From Melieria omissa (taxonomy: Eukaryota > Arthropoda > Insecta > Diptera > Ulidiidae), in NCBI GenBank assembly GCA_963971225.1, contig OZ020269.1, positions 98,998,405-99,062,404 of the forward strand: a stretch of DNA of 64,000 bases. The letters run 5' to 3'. The notes beneath the pieces were generated by a model that saw only the letters and a list, made by a program, of their open reading frames with translations, did not search any database and was not told where the DNA came from. The translations under genes were made by a program, and so were the position numbers. Numbering within the stretch: the first letter of the stretch is position 1; every line of letters starts with the position of its first letter. Below are positions 33,600 through 46,486 of this stretch, piece after piece.

Positions 33600-35030
33600 T
33601 TCATAGAGAAACACAACTAAGACATTAGCCAGAAAAAAATGTCGTAGTTATTTTTATAAACCTTTTAAAAATGTCAGGAAATCAAATAATTCATATTCTT
33701 ATCAATTCGATGCCAGACGATGGCAGACATGAGTGCCGTAGAAAAAAAAAATTGTTAAGCCTCACCAGCGAACGTTAGGGGTTTGAAATCAACAAACTAA
33801 CTCACCCACACACGCACATTCATACATTGATGCCTTACAAAAAACATTTATAGATACATATGTATGTATGTAGATATATATGTATGATGTGCAGCAGATA
33901 GTCACGCACTTAATTTATATGCGAGTGCCAAATTTAACCCCCAAATGCGTTTGTGTGTGTGTGTGTGTATGCATTTCCTACGGAAAGTCCATTTGCTCAC
34001 GTAGTACAGTAGAATATCGGAAATGGAACACAGTGCGTCATGGAATTTTTAAGCGTTTGTTTTGGGTGTTCGTGCGTTTAACGGTTTATGTTCTAGTCGA
34101 TTACTTTGTTGGTCTATTGAGTTGTTTTATTAACCGTTAAAAGGACTGTGCGTGTCTCTGGAGGTTCTTTTCTCTTTACATACATTGGTCAAAGTCTTGT
34201 TTACTCCTTTAGTTATGAACATATCTGCATATAACATATGTTCAGGAAATTATTAAGTAATTTCTGAAAGAGCTGATCATCATAATCCGCCACTGAGATT
34301 TGATCTATTTCTCTGCTTTTATTAGAGATATAAAAACAAAGATAAATGTATTAAAAAAAAAGTTGTTCGCTCATTAAATCTCCTATCCATGCGAACTTAA
34401 CTTGCGTTCATGTGTCCATAACTTGTTTATCTACCTTCAGTTTTGACACGTCTACGTGGGACACGTCTATTTGTCCTTACGCCTCGCAGATACCTGCCTA
34501 ATTATTCCTTTATCTATTTATAATTTTCTATGTTTATATAAAGTCGATCATTTATTTTTCCTAACTCGCAGAATTTTAAGTGTAAGGAAAACTCAAAAGC
34601 GGTCAGCGGTCGGTCAGGTTTATTTGAGCTATACTACTAAAAAACTCAGTGTCCCTTCTTCGTCGTCCTGTACAACATCTGCTTCGCAGATCCTTCTTCT
34701 ATTCACTGTGCTATTTATTTATGAATTTGTAGTTTTGTTCAAACTCTTCGCTCACTTATATTTAGTTTCGAAATCTGTCTACCAATAATATGTCTGTCTG
34801 TTTCTCTGTTCGTCGACCCATCATCTTCCAATCCATTCCATCTTTTTTCTTCATCATATCCCATTATTATTTTTTATTTAAATGTCACTCGATCTCTTTG
34901 TTTATATATCCACCTACTAAAGTTCTGGTTCAAAAATTGTTTGCCAATCCAACTCCAATACCAATTAGTGCCACTTCTACGCACATTAGCGACAGCACTA
35001 ATGGCATCATTGCTGAGCGTGTGACAATAG
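33600..35030. other. Non-coding stretch
   Basis: Contains a (TG)n run near 33950. The plus-strand ORFs at 34456-35035 are pyrimidine-rich and resemble no family. Confidence 0.4.
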
Positions 35031-35031
35031 T

Positions 35032-35372
35032 TTAAAAGTATCAGACAACAACTAATTACACCTACAAAACTACCGAACTATGTAACAAAATAAAGAGCTC
35101 TGTATGAATAATTTTTGTGTGTTTTATTTTGGCACAATCCAGTGATATGAACTACGCTTGCATTGGACAGTAGAAGTAATATTTGTAATAGTACATATGG
35201 TGTTGTATTATTACGAATATTACTTCTACTGCCCAATGCAAGCGTCGTTCGTATCGCTGGATTGTGCCAAAATAAAACACACAAAAATTATGCACACAGA
35301 GCGCGTTATTTTGTTACATAGTTCGGTAATTGGTTGTTTTGTATGTGTATTTAGTTGTTGTTTGACACTTTT
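35032..35372. repeat. 340-bp palindrome of repeat X
   Basis: Left arm (35032 to about 35198) and right arm (about 35206-35372) are near-perfect reverse complements around a loop of about 8-16 bp. Both arms carry ACCGAACTATGTAACAAAAT, TTTTTGTGTGTTTTATTTTG and GGCACAATCCAGTGATATG (or close variants). The inner parts match repeat X at 19497 and 23486. Confidence 0.85.
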
Positions 35373-35399
35373 ACAAAAACGAAATACAAAAAAACTACA

Positions 35400-37890
35400 A
35401 AACTATCGATTAATGAGCTAACAAAGTAACAAGCTTAGTATGAATACTCCTACAGAAATTTCTTAACACAGTTCAGCACGGTAGTAATATTATTTACAAT
35501 TTTTTACAGTCACTGGGGCCGCAACCCATGCCACAGTCATAGATTTCCTACAAGAACTTACTCTCATTGTTTTCATTTTCGCTCATCTTCTTCGCACTAA
35601 ATAAACATTCCAAATTGAAGTACATAACTAATCACACCACTGTACAATTACTTTGCATCAACAACCACAACAGCCCAGCGTATTTTTGTTTTTGTCATCT
35701 AAATGGTACTACTTGAGTCCTATGCAAGGCCTACAACTCACCACCACCGCTACACTCTCTTCCCTCTTCTATTAATTGTACTCGAAGCTGCAGCTAACTA
35801 CAGCAATACCATCCAGATAGTCAATTTTCATTGGTGCAACCACACAGTCCGCTTTCACCGCTTCACCCAGACACACATAGTTTATCGTCATAGTTTTCTT
35901 CGTTCATTTCAATTAATAAAAGAGCTAGTGGCAAGAAATAAATTTTTTTTTTAAATTGAATTCTCATCTCGTCATTTTGCGTTTTGGAAAAAGCTCCAAG
36001 CGCCACCAGTCATTTCACTTTCACTTTACTGTTTCATTAGTCCCTTTACTTTCATTCCACTGTCTCACCAGTAACTTTACTTTCACTTTCACTCTTTATT
36101 TTTCTTTTATGTTTTACACCTTTGCTTGTATCTTATACCCGACTGCTTCTTGTTTGTCTTGCGTGCAACTCGTTCTCGAACATTCCAGCATTGCCACGAA
36201 TCGTCCTTGCGGCAATTCTCGTAAAATTAATACGCCCCCTAAAAGTATGCAATACTGCTGTTGCCGGTAAATGCCCATTCAGTCATGTGTTGTTGTCTTG
36301 TGTTGCCTCTGTTAAGGGAACCGCAGTTGCCCTGGGCGAACTGTATGATCGTCACATTATTATATATGTTTTTATATGTTCGTTGTACAATAAAATGTTT
36401 GATGTTGTTGTTTTTTATATCATTTTATTGTCTCATTCACAGTGTTATTGTTATTTTTATTGTTCCTCTTTACCGTTGCTGCACGTGTAAAGAGTTAACT
36501 GTATCTGAGAGCAAAGAGCAACACACTCAAACTGGCTTCATATCTGTGAATGTGTGTGTAGACACAATTCCTGTGAGTTCACATTCCATAATTGGTTTCA
36601 GTGAAGAAATTTCTGGCAACATTCAGATTTAAAGAGAAAGCTTTTATTCACCTTAATATTTTATATAATTTTTGTTTATTTTTTGTAATATTTATATATA
36701 TTTTTCTCGTTCAAATATTTCTATGAAAAATTTTTCTATATTTATTTTATTTTGTAATTTAAAAATGTGTCCATGTTGCAGTGCACAAATAGCTCAATCA
36801 AGATCGATTGCAATATTCGAACTTATTTCCATTTCGTTTGCACCATTATTGACATTGTTATGTCTTTATTTCCGTTTGGTCATGCGGCAAATCGCTTCGC
36901 AACGTTTCAACCAAAAAAAAACAGCCACTGAAGCTGGCAACACGTGCAGAACACTAACAAACAGTTATTTGAAATATCTAAAAAATTACATTTACAAATA
37001 TATATATGTACACCCACACACTAAATTCCACACACATCAAATATTTCCATAGCCCACCCCCCACCCCACCTTGACCATGGCTTACACATTTCTCCATATA
37101 TATTTTTCTCTAATTTGCTACATTTTAGAGAGTTTGGCACTTTATGCTGCACAGGAAGCGCTTTGCAATTTTTTATTTATAAATTTGGTATTTTTATATT
37201 TTTGCATTTTATTTTTATACGCAAACAACCAATGTCGAGTCGAGTAGGTGCCAAGGTAACAACGACCATTTGCAAGTGTCGCATATTCGCATTTTATGGC
37301 GGCGGCTGCGTCCATTTACATTTGTTTGGGTTTGTTTAGTGCAAAATGACTGATAGGATATCAAATTTTACGCCTCTCAGCGGTTGCAAGTGACATTTTT
37401 TTATATGTATATGTATGTGAATTTTATTTCGTTTGTAAATGGAACACATAATGTGCGTGGGCTTATTACACAAACAAATTCAATTGCAAGGTTCTTTCCA
37501 TAAGGAAGCTGCTGCCATAATGAATGTTTTCGTTATTTGAAATTATCATCAATGAAAGCATCAATCAAGCAGTCAAATCAATATTAAATAATTTATTCTG
37601 TATTTCTTAGAAATACATAGAAATAAATGAGAGATGGCATTGTCTGTCTTCATAGATCCCTTCTGGAAATTTGGGAACGCATTTTTGATGTCTTCATTGT
37701 TTTTTTATTCAATATTTTGGAGCTCTGCGTAGTAAATGCCAACACTTGTTTACATGTTGGAAGCAAAAACTTTTTATTAAAAATTCCTAACTTGGTTCAC
37801 AATTGGAACGTACTAAGGTCCCTAAGTAAATAAAGAAAAAAATTATAAAAGAAGAGAAAAGAGAAATAAAAACCAAAATAGCCATATGGC
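35400..37890. other. Non-coding stretch
   Basis: Overlapping plus-strand ORFs of 100-126 codons at 35956-37052 have low-complexity Phe, Tyr, Cys and Ser composition typical of AT- and CT-rich non-coding DNA. No domain is recognised. ORF overlap in three frames argues against coding. Confidence 0.4.
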
Positions 37891-38130
37891 TTATACATAC
37901 ATACTAGGCATCGCAATCCCGGGATCCCGGGATCCCGGACTTTTTCCAGTCCCGAAAATCCCGGGATTCAAATCTTTTAATCCCGGGATTTTCGGGATTG
38001 CAAAAGATGCTTCAAAGTTCAAATGAAATAAATTTAAAAGCACAAAAACCCAATTCCTTATCTGACGGAGGAGGGAGGGGATAGAGGGCGTCTTTTGCAA
38101 AAGGCTTATAATTATTTACTAAGCATTCAA

Positions 38131-38268
38131 CCAACAAGTATTGAATCTGAAGAATGTTTCTCTTCAGCAGGGTTTATTTGCAATAAATTTCGCTCTAGAT
38201 TAGAGGGCAAAACATTTAATGCCTTAGTATTTTTAAGATCTCAGTTTTTAGTTAATCACAACGCTTAA
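38131..38268 (+). pseudogene. hAT transposase C-terminal (dimerisation) fragment
   Basis: Encodes TSIESEECFSSAGFICNKFR, then SRLEGKTFNALVFLRSQF and a stop. This matches the hAT C-terminal pattern SxExxFSxAGxIxxxxRxRL...LxFL. It continues upstream in frame for some codons (AYNYLLSIQ). The catalytic core is missing. Confidence 0.85.
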
Positions 38269-38305
38269 CTTTTTTATCGAAATAATCGAAGTAAAACTAA
38301 AAGTA

Positions 38306-38852
38306 TCAGGTGTACAAGTAGAAAACCGCCGTTTTCCACTGGGTGGTGCCACCTTTGGAAATCGGTGAGAGAATTCCGATCAGAAACATCACATGGCAAG
38401 CTAAGATATCGGTTAACAACTCCACATCATCTCGCTTGTTTATTCTTATTGTCCATTTTTTGTTGGTGCGTGAAGATGTCGAAATTTGAACCGAATAAGC
38501 GTCATTCGCGGGAGATTTTGCTTTTCGCGTTTCATTCGAAAAAATCTGCAGCTGAAGCGCGTCGAATGATTGTAGCAACTTATAGTGAGTCGTGTATCAG
38601 TGAAAGAACGTGTCGAGAATGGTTCGTGAAATTCAAAAATGGTGATTATGACGTGAAAGACAAGGATCGGCCGGGTCCCGTGAAAAAGTTTGAAGATGCA
38701 GCTTTGGAGACTCTGTTGGATGAAGATTCTTGTCAGACGCAACAAGAACTCGCGGATTCTTTGGGTGTGACTCAGCAATCCATTTCCCTTGCTATACGCA
38801 ATAAAGCCTCAAATTATGAAAAAAAACGGCGGTTTTCTACTTGTACACCCAA
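38306..38852 (+). mobile_element. Internally deleted mariner nested in the hAT element
   Basis: 547 bp with perfect inverted ends of 27 bp inside the outermost bases (core GGTGTACAAGTAGAAAACC), TA on each side (38304-38305, 38853-38854). The ends resemble Mos1-type TIRs. The ORF begins MSKFEPNKRHSREILLFAF at 38476 and covers the paired-like helix-turn-helix domain (SERTCREWFVKFKNGD, QELADSLGVTQQSIS) before running into the right end. No catalytic domain. Confidence 0.9.
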
Positions 38853-39511
38853 TACTAACAAATTAACTATTTTATTTTTTTTTATCAAATATGCGTATAC
38901 ATATATGTACTTTATGATACATTTGATGCAAAGCAATAAGTTATGTTTAAGTGTCATTTTTGGATAAAACAAAATGTTATCAAACTGAAGTTAAATGTCA
39001 AATGAAAAACTTTTAAGTTAAACAAAATGTTGTCAAGGATGACTATGTTTATTTATTTGATTTAAATTTAAACTGACAATTTTGAATGTAATTGACAACT
39101 GATTGTAAATGACAACTGGATTTTGGTGATGTGCCGCGCACAACCAACCACTTCGACGACTCAACACCGACTGCCTCCCTTTCCGCCTTACAATGTGATT
39201 AAATTCAAGATAAAAAATCTTAAAACTACCCCAAATGTGATTAAACTGTGTCCATTTTTATGGTAAATATATTATAAACAAGTATTTATGCAATTTGGTA
39301 AAATTGTTTTATTTAAAAAATTTGTTATTTGAATCCCGGGATTAAATACCGGGATCCCGGGATTTGACTTTTCAATCCCGAAAATCCCGGGATCGCAAAA
39401 TGGCAAAAAATTGCGATCCCTAATACATACGTATGTAACAATATCCTGAATTAATGTCACATCAATCTTTGAAACCCGACTCTTTTGAAAATTAGTTCGT
39501 CTATCAATGAG

Positions 39512-39548
39512 ATGAATGAATGATGAATGAATGATGAATGAATGAATG
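39512..39548. repeat. (GAAT)n short tandem repeat
   Basis: ATGAATGAATGATGAATGA runs just outside the hAT element; a small simple repeat. Confidence 0.8.
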
Positions 39549-39699
39549 GTCCAAAAATGTTTTGGTCTTGCGTTCAGTGATCAAATTAGTAAATGGTTAA
39601 CCATTGAAAGTGAATTTTTTTATTCTGTTATTTTAAATTTTTTCACTTTTTAAAAGAATTAAACCTTCTTTGTCCTCTTCAGAAGATTACAATCTATAT

Positions 39700-40060
39700 T
39701 CATAAATATAATTGTTTGTCCTGACTGACTGATTCATCATCGCTCAGCCCAAACCGCTTAAGCTACAAACATGAAGTTAAACTGTAGGTACATCTTGAAA
39801 AATGAACCTCCGCTAAGGCGGAATTCGTTTAAATTCGGGGATTAATGGGGCAAGTCATGGGGCAACCTGGAAGCAGTTAGAGCCCATTTTATAAAAACAA
39901 TCAGTTTGTATGGGAGCCTCATTAAGGGTTGAAGATAGGAGTTGAGTTTGTTCCAAAGAAATATTCAGAATGAAAAATTAGTGGGGGATAGCATAGATTT
40001 TAACCCTCTAAGAGCAACTTCTGAGCAACTGTGGAGCAATTTGTAGAATTTTTAATTTCA
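39700..40060. repeat. Dispersed repeat R, copy 3 (partial)
   Basis: Starts with GACTGACTGATTCATCATCG and CAGCCCAAACCGCTT, a motif I recall from dispersed insect repeats. It ends with TTTTAACCCTCTAAGAGCAA, shared with the copy at 40990-41690. The class is unknown to me. Confidence 0.55.
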
Positions 40061-40989
40061 ATTGCTTTTGAAACAAGTGCATTTTTTCTTTGTACTGATT
40101 TAAAAAAAATTAAATTAATTTAAATTAAAGTAACAATATGGCTTCTATGACCTAAGATAGTTTTCATTGTAAATACGAAGTTTTTTAAAAGCCAGTTGAA
40201 TGGAAGGTGGTTGGAAATTTACTCCTATTTCATTGAAATTTTGCATAGTCAGTTCTAGATTCATAAAAAGAGTGCATACGAAATTTAATTTATGTACGAC
40301 TACTTCTTTTAAATTTGTTCTATTTTTGTCACTCCACTATATGAACTCGTAACACTGTGCAATAACTCCACGAGACATAACTATACCCATAAATTGTTCA
40401 TGCACGTAGCGTCGTCCTTCTGGACCCACAATTCGTTCATGTCGTAGAATATTGTTTAGTTTGGGCCAACAAATTTTTGGTTTTGGTTAGAAATTAACTA
40501 CCTCGGCTTCTCCCACACACTTTCACAGACAGCGGCGTTGTTATTAGACGATGTGGCGTTTGGGCAACAAACATTGGAAAGACTGCAGTAAAATGAACGC
40601 AACGAGCATACAGTTTTATCATTGAGACGTGCTGCACATTTGTGTAACCTGTCATCGTAATTTGGCAACAGTGGACTGAACAATAAACAACAGAATTCTA
40701 CCTGACAACATGAGCGCCACAGCATTTCAACATTGAATCGTTCCTTTTGGAAAATCCTGTACTGTATTTTATATAGTCGCAGTTGCTCTATTCATGAAAC
40801 ATTTCATGAATAGAATGAATCAAATGAATTTAAAAGATTCAATTGTGAAAACTTTTCCGAGATTTTCTGTCATTTAGGTGAAAAATGTTGGTGTTAATTT
40901 TGTTTTAAAATTAATTGTTCGAGATACCATAAAATATAACAGAAACATACCAATACATATTTTTTATATAAAAAAATTAGTTAGAGTTC

Positions 40990-41690
40990 TAGAGCTCTTT
41001 TACTTTTGAACTATTTTAGTCGCTAAGTAAGCAAGAAAACATCGTATCTCGGAAACTACTGAACCGATTTCAATGATTTATTCAGCGATCGCCAACATTC
41101 TTGAGTACAAAAAATACAAAATTAATTAAGGTTCAGAAATTCACCACCAGAAAGAAAAATTCAAAATGTATTGTCGAAACCCCATTAACCTCCCCATTTG
41201 AAAGTGGGGAGCCAATTGCATAGAAAATGGCCAGTTTTGTATGGCAGCCGCGTTAAGATTTGTAGTTAGCGGATATGTATGTTTGAAAGAAACATTCGGA
41301 AGAGAAAATAAATGGGTGTCCGTCATATATTTGATACACCTGGAGGAAACCTGGTAGCAATGGGAGCCTATTTTATAAAAGCGGCCATTTTGTATAGGAG
41401 CCCCATGAACGGTTGGAGATAGGGTAAAAATATGTTTGAAAGAAATGTTTACTAGAGAAAACTAGTGGGGGTCAGTCATAGATTTTAACCCTCTAAGAGC
41501 AACTTCTAACCAGCTGTGGAGCAATATGTAGAATTACCTCGATGCGACGCCATTTAGCCCCATTCTAGCCTCAAAATTTCTTGGCTCATGCACTTTTTCA
41601 TCAAACCGCATAAAATGAGAGGTTGCGGTGCATCGAAATCGAAAAATCGTGCACTAAATCATGTCTAATGATCACTTAAGGAAGGTGGGA
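40990..41690. repeat. Dispersed repeat R, copy 2 (B-A' part)
   Basis: Part B (41035-41140: CGGAAACTACTGAACCGATT, TTCAGCGATCGCCAACATTC) is in the same orientation as in copy 1, but is followed by part A in inverted orientation (41200-41690). Confidence 0.65.
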
Positions 41691-41699
41691 TTGGCCGGT

Positions 41700-43380
41700 C
41701 ATTATAGAGTGAAAAATTGTTATGATGGCCACATTTCATTCGTTGTATGTATCTATTCTAAACTCAGTACAGTCAAAACTGCGAATTCTGATCCTGATAA
41801 CTCAATTCAAGGACATAAAACTTCAACTAGATTATAGCATACAAAACTGTTGAAACCTCGTTTTGTTTTCTTTGAAGATGCCTCAATACTCAATGACTCA
41901 ATAAGTTTTATAGACCCCTTTCATTCTAAAAAAAACCTTTGGTTATGTAAAAAGAGAATTCTCACATAACTTTGGAATGTACTAAAATATATTCGAAAGT
42001 ACTTGCAATAAAACTAACTCATCAAACAAACAAATAATTTTTTTAAAGTTTTGACTCGTAAAAGAATCATGCATGATCCACATGTTTAATAAAATTTAAG
42101 TTTTCATATAAATGGTTTTACTATATGATATATGTACATATGTGTATTTACTCGTCTTTATAAAACTTTATATCAAAATGTATATTTCTATTCATCAAGG
42201 GAGACTGACGTTAGTTAATAAAAAGCGCCACAACCAAATGACAGCAATAAAAAAGTTAAAGCATAAACGGCGCCATTGAATCCTGTAATACATTATTACA
42301 GTGCGACAGGCCACTTTAATTGCCGCTTGCCGCACACTCACACATATGCACATTATCATAGTGATGGTTGCATGTGTGTGCGTGTGTATGTGTAAGCAGC
42401 AACTGCGAACAACAGAGGGCGATAGCGAGTTTAAGATTGAATTATGACCACATAAACCAACCAACGGTCCTTTCCACGTCACGTTGCGCCCATTTAATGT
42501 TAAACTTAAATGTGTGCAAAGTTAAATGTGTGCACAAATATATGGCACAGCCAAACAAGCTCGACTACTTTTGTAGCTCATAAAATATTAAACATTCATG
42601 GAAATATCATAATTGAATTAAAGTGCAAGCATAAAGTTTTAATCAGACGAAAACAGATTTTCATATTTTAATAATAATGAAAATTGAATTAATGTAATGG
42701 CTTCATTGAAATGAATGAGCAAATGTTTTGTGGCCAAACACATTAAAGTCCAGTTGAGTATTTTTTGCCATAAATACTAAACAAATAATAAACAAATTTT
42801 TACAGTAAACAAGAATTTGTCAAACAACCATTGGAGTTGAAAAAATGGCCAAACTTTGTGCATAAATTTAATATTTTTTTATTTCTCTCCAAACCTAAAA
42901 ACACAAAAATATGTTTTCTCAGTCTCTTTGCTGCTTGTTCTCCTTTTTGCTCCAAGTGGTGACACTAGTGTAAGCGTACGTGCTGCAAAAGTTTTGTTCA
43001 ATTAAATTTCAACAAAAAATTTTCGGAAAGGTTTTATTTTCAATTTTCTTATATTAGTAAAAAATCCTAACTATATTTTGGTTGCACATTTTGCGCCCAA
43101 ATGCAGACAAATTATAGTAACGAGAGAAGAAAGTTTTTTATTGCACCAAGTGTTCGCATGCAGCCGGCGTCTTTTGGTGACTTACTCAAGCTGTCGTTGG
43201 TGGTTTTCCTTATTTTTAGTTTCTTGGATATTTTAAGCTCAGCTGTAGAAAGTTATTGCAGAAATAAAGCAACAACAAACTTTGCAATGAGATGCAAATG
43301 GAATTTGCAAAAATTAAACAGATGCAAGAAATTGGCAAATGAAATGAGAATACCAAACAAAATTATAATGCAGCATGAGG
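41700..43380. other. Non-coding stretch
   Basis: No recognised gene. The ORF 43101-43415 (104 codons, plus strand) has no known motif and runs into the (AAAAT)n block, so I leave it uncalled. Confidence 0.4.
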
Positions 43381-43404
43381 AAATTTTTAATTTTTTTAAT
43401 TTAG

Positions 43405-43718
43405 TTAAAAAATAAAATAAAATAAAATAAAATAAAATAAAATAAAATGAAATGAAATAAAATAAAATAAAATGAAATGAAATGAAATAAAATAAAATAA
43501 AATAAAATAAAATAAAATAAATTAAAATAAAATAAAATAAAATAAAATAAAATAAAATAAAATAAAATAAAATAAAATAAAATAAAATAAAATAAAATAA
43601 AATAAAATAAAATAAAATAAAATAAAATAAAATAAAATAAATTCAAATAAAATAAAATAAAATAAAATAAAATAAAATAAAATGAAATGAAATGAAATGA
43701 AATGAAATAAAATAAAAT
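43405..43718. repeat. (AAAAT)n pentanucleotide satellite, block 2
   Basis: About 310 bp of AAAAT units with AAATG variants clustered at both edges. Confidence 0.97.
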
Positions 43719-43734
43719 GGATTGAAGGGAACTA

Positions 43735-44095
43735 AGTAAGTAGTAGTAAAATTGAATTTAATTGTATTTGAGTGATTAAATTTAATTACATTTAAATAAA
43801 ATTAATTGAACTGTTCTGAACCGAATTGAAATAATTTGGACTAATTTGAATTGAATTTAGTTAAATTAAACTGAACTGAGTTTAGTTGAATTCAAATGTG
43901 TTAAAATTAATTGAGTTAAATTAAATTTAACTAAAATGAATTTAGCTGAACTAAATTGAATTATATTTCACTGAATTGAGTAAAACTAAAATGAGTTGAG
44001 TTGAAATGAAATGAACTACATTTATGTGGATTGAATTGAAAAGAATTTGAATAACATTAGTTTGAAATTTAATTGAATTGGGTTGATTTAAGGCT
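43735..44095. repeat. Degenerate AATTGAATTAA-rich tract
   Basis: About 360 bp of irregular repeats of GAATTGAATT, TTAAATTAAA and AACTGAAC type directly beside satellite block 2. It looks like an older, decayed pentanucleotide array. Confidence 0.5.
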
Positions 44096-44099
44096 TTGG

Positions 44100-46480
44100 C
44101 AAAGATTGTCAACCGCTGGATAGTACACTGTGGGACTTTTGGAATAGGGGACTTTCTGGTAGAGCCACCTCTAGATGGTAAAAAGAACACAACTATGTAT
44201 CAGATATGAACAGTTCAAGAAAAAATACTGGTGCTTGAACATAACAAGTGATTAGGGGGACAACTAAGTGGGGTCCATTACTGAACTTATAAACTGACCT
44301 AATATAAATCAAAGTATAAATTAAAGAACTCTACTTTAGTGTTCTTAGCATATTAATGCTTGAATAAATATTCAGAAAACCAAAAGAAACTAGTAAAAAA
44401 TTAAAATACTACTTGGTCTCAGAAACTTTGGACTTTTCTTTGGTTAATGCAATATGCAAAGAATGGGAGGAACAGAGTAAAGAAAGTTGCTAATGTTGTA
44501 TAAATTTTGTTTTTCTTGTAATTTCATAAGCAGTATGTGCCATGTTAGCTGACAAAGAAAAGAAAAGCAAAAGTTAAAGTAGAATATGGTAGAATATAAA
44601 GTTGTTGAAAAGATAAAAGCACTGGCTGAGACCTTCGCATTATGTGAAATGTGAGAATGAAGCAGAGGCAACAAAGAACTGAGCAAAAATAAACTGAGAG
44701 AGACAGGAAGTGCAGCAGCACAATTACAAACACACACATACACACATTGACACCTCTCACAACAGCATAGAAGCGAAGGTGCGGTGGCAAGCTGTGAAAT
44801 GGCAAATTTTCATAATTCAAATAAACTGCCAACTCACACAAATGTAAAACCTTTTTGTTGTACATTAGGTGACTAGGTGGGATTTTGAATGAGAAATGGG
44901 TGAGGAAATAAAATTCACATTAAAAGTAAATTTCAAATTATTTGCCTTGTGAAGTGCCGTTCTTGTGAAGTGAATCAAGAATAGTCAAATCATCAGTAGT
45001 CTTTAGGCTCCAAAGAAATAAGAAGATATGATGAGGTGTCCTTGTTGACCTATTTACAAAATCTTTTGATATACAAAAGCACTCATTGACATTAGAAGGG
45101 AAAAAGAATTATATAAAGTTAGAAACTCCTAAAAATATGCAATCATTATAATAAAAATTAATGCTTGCATTAATGTAAAACTAAAACAAATTTTTTGATA
45201 AAATATTTGACAAGTTCTTTTTTATATATGCAGCGATATGAAGTCATTCTAAAAAAAGTTTATTAAATTTCAAAAAATGTTCGTAAGTACAAAGGAAAAC
45301 CACTGAAATCAGTCACCCAACTATAAACGGAAAATTAATATTTTGTATAGCAAAAGAATAAATCAGCAAATGACCTTGAAAAACGAGCTAAATTTGCAAG
45401 GTTCAAGACAAATTTTGTGCCCATTAACGTTGCGCGTTGCTGGATGCGTGCAGCGGAAGCGCCTGCGGCATTTCACCAACACAGCCGCCTTTGTATGTGT
45501 GTAAGTGAAAACGTTCTCATCATGTGATTCTTTGCAAAGCTTGACGGAAATTTATTTAAATTCAATTTCGTTTTCTTTACACAAAGAAAGCGCCAAGCTA
45601 GTGTGAGCAAAGTGACTGCTTCATATTGTTTTTGTCACCTGCACTTTTGTGTAAGTAAACCAGCGCCGCGGCGTATGTTGCCATTTCTGCTGGGCAAACA
45701 GTGTTTTGCGCAACGTCAGCCAGTCAGTGGTTTATTTGCAGTTAGTCCTAGCAGTCGCTGTGATGTACTTGATGCTGCTGGCATGTGTTGTTGCTGCAGC
45801 TGCTGCTGCGCGACTCTGACGATGACAACGCTATACTTGCGCAGCGATTCCGGCAAACACACACACACATGCATATTTTAGTACACATTCACATACACAT
45901 GCACACACACATCTATATGTTACATTGGTGCGTTATGCTGGCAAATTTCGTATTTGTTCAGCTGCTGACTTGTTGGCTTTGCGCCAATGCTGCTTAAAAA
46001 AATTTCACTGACAGCAACAGGAAATGATGCCAAGACAAATGCACACAATGCATGACACCCGCACAGTGAGTGCGAATTTTTGATTTATTTATTGTTTTTC
46101 GGGTTTTTTGGGTCGTAAGTAAGAAGTGACACAGGAAGAACTGACAACATGTTGCTGCAATGAATTGCATCAGCGAGCAACTTTCGCGCAATGCACTTCA
46201 CGGACTTTTCATGTACTACATGCACAATCTTGCTGACTAATTGACTGTGACATTTTCTGCATGACAGTTACGGTAGCCATATTGTTTTTTTTAGCTGCTC
46301 TTTGACAAATTAGTTATTGATTCTTATTGTTGCGTTGGCACTAATAATGAAGGCAGCAAAAGACTGAGAGGTATGAAAGAATTATGGAAGTAGGGGAATT
46401 ATTAATTGGACTATCAAAAAAAAGGAGACAATTTACGATAGTGAAGTCCATTTGGAAAGGAGTGGTACAAGTTAAATGTA
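44100..46480. other. Non-coding stretch
   Basis: No gene recognised. 45420-46000 is more GC-rich (including GCTGCTGCTGCG and a (CA)n run) but ORFs occur in several frames without known motifs. Confidence 0.4.
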
Positions 46481-46486
46481 AAGTAG

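Larger units (their letters stand above)
37905..39422 (+). mobile_element. hAT transposon remnant with 8-bp target duplication
   Basis: Ends TAGGCATCGCAAT and (reverse) TAGGGATCGCAAT, flanked by identical ATACATAC (37897-37904 and 39423-39430). Subterminal sequences at both ends are rich in TCCCGGGAT motifs. The only coding trace is the C-terminal dimerisation region at 38131-38268. 1518 bp including a nested mariner of 547 bp. Confidence 0.9.

Noticed and set aside
33268..33600. Minus-strand ORF of Phe, Tyr, Ile and Leu repeats, also at 43401-43646 and 60935-61296
   Set aside because: Translation of (AAAAT)n arrays, not a membrane protein.
35956..37052. Cluster of four plus-strand ORFs of 104-126 codons
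   Set aside because: They overlap in different frames, have low-complexity composition and show no family motif or splice logic.
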